NCBI RefSeq assembly: GCF_003044445.1 | Contig: NZ_POWX01000002.1 | Location: 62,001 to 126,000, forward strand | Origin: Neisseria mucosa | Lineage (GTDB): Bacteria > Pseudomonadota > Gammaproteobacteria > Burkholderiales > Neisseriaceae | DNA: 64,000 nt | Direction of reading: 5' to 3' | Shown: one piece after another, positions 60,795 through 64,000 of the stretch | Numbering within the stretch: position 1 is the first letter of the stretch | How the letters are laid out: each line of letters begins with the position of its first letter | Program-made: the position numbers and the translations under genes | Notes under the pieces: model-generated | The model's input: only the letters and a program-made list of their open reading frames with translations | Databases searched by the model: none | Told to the model about the DNA's origin: nothing

Positions 60795-61796
60795 ATGCGC
60801 CCATTCCTTTCCCTCCTTGCCGCAGGCTTTACCCTCCTTACCCTGACCGCCTGCCAACCCGAAGCAGAACATACTGCTTCCGATGAAAAAATCAAAACCG
60901 CCTCCGCTGCGTCTGTCGACTGGTCGGTACCGCAACTGTCCAGCAACGTTTGGAAAATCAGTAAAGCAGGTCAGCCCGACTCTTACCTTGCCGGCACCAT
61001 CCACATCGGCAAAAAAGAAGCCGTCCTATCGAAAGAAGCCGAAAACCTGCTTGCCTCCGTCGAACAACTGACCACGGAAGTCGACTTATTGCCGGAAGAA
61101 AATCCGGAAACGCAACAACAATACCAACAGTTTTTCAGCCAAGCCACCGACACCAAATCCCTGAAAGCCAAGCTCGGCGATAAAGCTTTCCAAGCCCTGC
61201 AAGAAGCCTTCCGCATAAATCCCGAAACCGCTCCCTTGGCGGAAGCTGTCGACGGGATGAAGCCTTGGGCGGCATTCCTATTTGCCCAAAGCGTTTACCC
61301 CGCCGAATACAGCTCCACGACAGGCGTGGATATGCTACTTTCCGAGGCAGCGCAAAAAGCAGGCAAGCCGCGCCGCTTCCTCGAAACCATGCCTCAATTA
61401 GCGGAAAATTTTTCCGCCTTTCCCGAAGAAACCATCATCCGTATTTTGAAAACAACCACGGACGACAACGAAGACTTTCTCGAACAAACCCATGAAATGT
61501 ACGGTCTTTACGAAAGCGGCAACTTTGACAGTTTCGCCGATACCCATAAAAAATACGAACAGCAATCCCTGAAAAAATACCCCGAACTTGCCCCTTTGAT
61601 GCTGGACTGGTTTCAAAACGACTTATTGGTCGGCCGCAATTTGAAATGGCTGCCTGAAATCAAAGCCCAATCCGCCGAAAAAAGCACGCTGTTCGCCGTC
61701 GGCATCATGCACCTGATGTCCGAACAAGGGTTAATCGAATTGCTGCGCAAAGACGGTTACAAAGTAACGCCCATGCCCAAGATATTGATGTGGTAA
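60795..61796 (+). CDS. TraB/GumN family lipoprotein
   Basis: A 333-residue protein with a lipoprotein signal (lipobox LTAC, cysteine 20) and a TraB/GumN domain, shown by LAGTIHIGKKE (GTIH at 67-70) and the C-terminal FAVGIMHLMSEQGLIELL. The fold is related to erythromycin esterase/Tiki-type metal proteases, so a hydrolase role in the envelope is possible but unproven. AGAGGAAATTTC precedes the ATG at 60795; an earlier in-frame ATG would read through the Correia element. Confidence 0.85.
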   Translation: MRPFLSLLAAGFTLLTLTACQPEAEHTASDEKIKTASAASVDWSVPQLSSNVWKISKAGQPDSYLAGTIHIGKKEAVLSKEAENLLASVEQLTTEVDLLPEENPETQQQYQQFFSQATDTKSLKAKLGDKAFQALQEAFRINPETAPLAEAVDGMKPWAAFLFAQSVYPAEYSSTTGVDMLLSEAAQKAGKPRRFLETMPQLAENFSAFPEETIIRILKTTTDDNEDFLEQTHEMYGLYESGNFDSFADTHKKYEQQSLKKYPELAPLMLDWFQNDLLVGRNLKWLPEIKAQSAEKSTLFAVGIMHLMSEQGLIELLRKDGYKVTPMPKILMW

Positions 61797-61811
61797 CACA
61801 AACCACACAAC

Positions 61812-61856
61812 AAAAGGTCGTCTGAAACCCGAATCCCCAGTTTTCAGACGACCTCT
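61812..61856 (+). terminator. Inverted DUS terminator after the TraB/GumN gene
   Basis: Paired DUS 16 bases after the stop codon. Confidence 0.8.
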
Positions 61857-61909
61857 TGCAGGCAATACATATTCCCATACCCAAACACCACTACCTAAGG
61901 AAACCTCCC

Positions 61910-62548
61910 ATGCAAAAACCCGACATCATCCAAATCGCAGGTCCCGCGGGGCTGCTCGAAACCATCTACCTTCCAGCCGCGCAAACTCCTGCACGCGGCG
62001 TGGCAGTCATCAACCATCCCAATCCGTTGCAAGGCGGCACGAACACCAACAAAGTCATTCAAACCGCCGCCAAAGCCTTATCTCAGCTCGGTTTTCACTG
62101 TTACCTGCCAAACCTGCGCGGTGTGGGCAACAGCGAAGGCACACACGATTACGGACGCGGCGAAACGCAAGACTGCATCGCCGTCATCGACTACGCCCGC
62201 GCGCAACATCCCGAAGCCGAACAGTTCGCATTGTCGGGCTTCTCCTTCGGCGGCTATGTCGCCACCTTCGCCGCCCAAGAGCGCGAGCCGGATTTACTGC
62301 TGCTCATCGGCGCGGCAGTACACCACTACACCGACCGCCCCGAGCCTGCCTCCGTTCCCGATGTATTCAAAACACTGATGATTCATGGCGCGGAGGACGA
62401 AGTCGTTGAAATCAGCAAGGCTTGGACATGGGCGGAACCGCAAGGTTTGCCCGTCATCACCATCGCCGGCTCATCCCACTTCTTCCACGGCAAACTCATC
62501 GTCCTGCGCGATACCATCGCCCGCTTCGTCCCATCGGTTTTGGGTTAA
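61910..62548 (+). CDS. Alpha/beta hydrolase (CocE/YdeN-like small esterase)
   Basis: The 212-residue protein has an alpha/beta hydrolase core: the HPNPLQGGTNTNKV oxyanion region (36-50), LPNLRGVGNSEG (66-77) and the nucleophile Ser112 in GFSFGGY, with a late His in GSSHFFHGK. It has no signal peptide and is probably cytoplasmic. Proteins of this subgroup are common in beta-proteobacteria; the substrate is unknown. Confidence 0.85.
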   Translation: MQKPDIIQIAGPAGLLETIYLPAAQTPARGVAVINHPNPLQGGTNTNKVIQTAAKALSQLGFHCYLPNLRGVGNSEGTHDYGRGETQDCIAVIDYARAQHPEAEQFALSGFSFGGYVATFAAQEREPDLLLLIGAAVHHYTDRPEPASVPDVFKTLMIHGAEDEVVEISKAWTWAEPQGLPVITIAGSSHFFHGKLIVLRDTIARFVPSVLG

Positions 62549-62564
62549 GCAGATTCCCATATAA

Positions 62565-62596
62565 AAACGTCGTCTGAACATTTTCAGACGACGTTT
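62565..62596 (+). terminator. Inverted variant-DUS terminator
   Basis: Both arms read ACGTCGTCTGAA, one base off the AG-muc DUS, and they match each other, so the hairpin is kept while the uptake word is altered. Confidence 0.65.
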
Positions 62597-62740
62597 CCAA
62601 TATACAGCCTCCACTCAGGGTATCGTTTTTCAGGGTTTGATGCCTTTTCTCCATTTACCTGGACCCTGCCTGCTGCCGCACAAATATAGGTCTCCTGCAA
62701 GCAGTCGTTCTTTCCATCAAACAATCTAAAGATAATTGAG
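62597..62740. other. Intergenic stretch without a recognised feature
   Basis: No gene, repeat or promoter that I can support was found between the hydrolase terminator and the parE terminator. Confidence 0.4.
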
Positions 62741-62786
62741 AAAAGGTCGTCTAAAACCCAAATCCGTTTTCAGACGACCTTTTTGC
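62741..62786 (-). terminator. Inverted DUS terminator after parE
   Basis: One arm (GGTCGTCTAAA) is mutated by one base; the other is exact. It lies 18 bases beyond the parE stop codon. Confidence 0.75.
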
Positions 62787-62803
62787 TTTTCAAACCAACG
62801 GCG

Positions 62804-64000
62804 TTAAATATCCAATTGAGCCGTATCGCCTTCTCGTTCCATCCATGTGCGGCGGGCGGCGGCTTCGCCTTTGCCCATCAGTTTGACGAAGATGTTGCGT
62901 GTTTCGTCATCCGCGCCTTCGGGGATTTGCACCTGCAACAGGCGGCGGGTGTCGGGGTGCATGGTGGTGTCTTTGAGCTGGTCGGGGTTCATCTCGCCCA
63001 AACCTTTGAAACGGCTGATGGAATAGGCGGTTTCTTTGACACCTTCTTTTTGCAGCCGTTCTAAAATACTGTCGAGTTCGTTTTGGTCGAGGGCGTAGAA
63101 TTTGCGAGCGGGTTTGCTTTTGCCTTGTGCGTTGACATCGACGCGGAACAGCGGCGGCTGGGCGACGTAGATGTGTCCGTCGGCGACCAGTTTCGGGAAG
63201 TGGCGGTAGAACAGGGTCAGCAGCAAAACTTGAATATGCGAGCCGTCCACGTCGGCATCAGACAGAATAGCGATTTTGCCGTAGCGCAGGCCGCTTAAGT
63301 CGGGATTGTCGTTGATGCCGTGCGGATCGACGCCGATGGCGACGGAAATGTCGTGGATTTCGGCGTTGCCGAAGAGCTGGTCGGGGTGGACTTCGAAGCT
63401 GTTGAGCACTTTGCCGCGCAGGGGCAGGATGGCTTGGGTGGCTTTGTCGCGGGCGAGTTTGGCGGAGCCGCCGGCGGAGTCGCCTTCAACGAGGAAGAGT
63501 TCGTTTTCGCGGATGTCTTCGCTTTCGCAGTCGGTCAGTTTGCCGGGCAGGACGGCGACGCCGCTGCCTTTTTTCTTTTCGATTTTTTTAACCGAACGCA
63601 TCCGCGCCTGTGCCTGACGGATGGCAAGTTCGGCGATTTTTTTGCCGAAGTCCACGTTTTGGTTCAGCCACAACTCCAAAGGGTCGCCCGATACGGCAGC
63701 GACGAGTTTCAGCGCGTCGCGGTTGGTCAGTTTGTCTTTGGTCTGGCCTTGGAATTGCGGGTCGAGAACGCGGGCGGAGAGGACGAAAGCGGTTTTGCTG
63801 AACACGTCGTCGCTTTGCACTTTTACGCCGCGCGGTAGGAGGTTGTGCAGATTGATGAAATTGTTGACGGCGTTGAACACGGCTTGTTTCAAGCCTGCTT
63901 CGTGCGTGCCGCCCAGCGGGGTGGGAATGAGGTTGACGTAGCTTTCGTTGGCGCACGAACCTTCTTCCAGCCAGGTCAGGGCAAACGCTGCGCCTTCGCC
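62804..64000 (-). CDS. parE: DNA topoisomerase IV subunit B, C-terminal part
   Basis: The visible 398 codons run past the right edge without a stop and hold the end of the transducer domain (GEGAAFALTWLEEGS...TPLGGTHEAG) and the TOPRIM domain with LVEGDSAGGSAK and ILSDADVDGSHI, ending MEREGDTAQLDI. The lack of the large insert typical of Gram-negative GyrB and the C-terminal wording favour ParE. With ParC it decatenates chromosomes and is a quinolone target. Start and ATPase domain are outside the window. Confidence 0.9.
   Translation of the reverse strand, partial: GEGAAFALTWLEEGSCANESYVNLIPTPLGGTHEAGLKQAVFNAVNNFINLHNLLPRGVKVQSDDVFSKTAFVLSARVLDPQFQGQTKDKLTNRDALKLVAAVSGDPLELWLNQNVDFGKKIAELAIRQAQARMRSVKKIEKKKGSGVAVLPGKLTDCESEDIRENELFLVEGDSAGGSAKLARDKATQAILPLRGKVLNSFEVHPDQLFGNAEIHDISVAIGVDPHGINDNPDLSGLRYGKIAILSDADVDGSHIQVLLLTLFYRHFPKLVADGHIYVAQPPLFRVDVNAQGKSKPARKFYALDQNELDSILERLQKEGVKETAYSISRFKGLGEMNPDQLKDTTMHPDTRRLLQVQIPEGADDETRNIFVKLMGKGEAAARRTWMEREGDTAQLDI

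Overview
The window is a chromosomal segment of a commensal Neisseria, most likely of the mucosa/sicca/macacae group. The main evidence is the 12-mer AGGTCGTCTGAA, the AG-muc dialect of the Neisseria DNA uptake sequence (DUS). It occurs dozens of times, usually as inverted pairs behind genes, where it doubles as an intrinsic terminator. A Correia element, a thyA/gdhA/carAB/pilC gene content typical of Neisseria, and proteins close to meningococcal counterparts (DegQ, PriA, NsrR, DsbC) agree. Both window ends cut genes: thyA at the left and parE at the right.

Layout: thyA (partial) and gdhA; an M16 protease and a patatin-like lipoprotein (2.0-4.5 kb); system II cytochrome c maturation (ccsA, resB) with a diheme c4 cytochrome (4.7-8.8 kb); engB; the tonB-exbB-exbD iron-uptake energiser behind a Fur box (9.9-12.1 kb); a nitric-oxide group of nsrR, a hemerythrin-like protein and nnrS (12.5-14.8 kb); pilC/pilY1 (15.1-18.5 kb). 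carA and carB follow, but are separated by about 5 kb of accessory DNA: an exact 336-bp tandem duplication carrying two identical SemiSWEET genes, a DUF559 nuclease gene next to a palindromic repeat, a nine-unit tandem array with a period of about 280 bp and one DUS per unit, and an AT-rich gene for a possible PD-(D/E)XK protein with internal 36-bp repeats.

Downstream lie a TerC/CorC-like transporter with a structured leader, decayed IS3 and IS5 family elements, nagZ, nhaC, degQ, nth, priA, dsbC, ybeY-corC, a small lipoprotein, hemC, a 162-bp MITE, metZ, a DUF2788 protein, tRNA-Arg and tRNA-Glu, dgt, rnhA, tehB, lolA, a DUF455 protein, a zinc-type CDF exporter, gph, maeB and tmk. A four-gene archaic (Csu-type) chaperone-usher pilus operon follows at 54.5-59.5 kb. 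The right end has a hydroxyacid dehydrogenase, a Correia element, a TraB/GumN lipoprotein, an alpha/beta hydrolase and parE.

Most genes are housekeeping. The most unusual stretch is the carA-carB gap (20.0-24.9 kb), where uptake signals, GC-rich palindromes and two nuclease-like genes occur together. Other points of interest are leader RNAs ahead of carA and terC, a DUS that acts as a ribosome-binding site, a DUS that coincides with the NagZ catalytic motif, and an IS630-type MITE.
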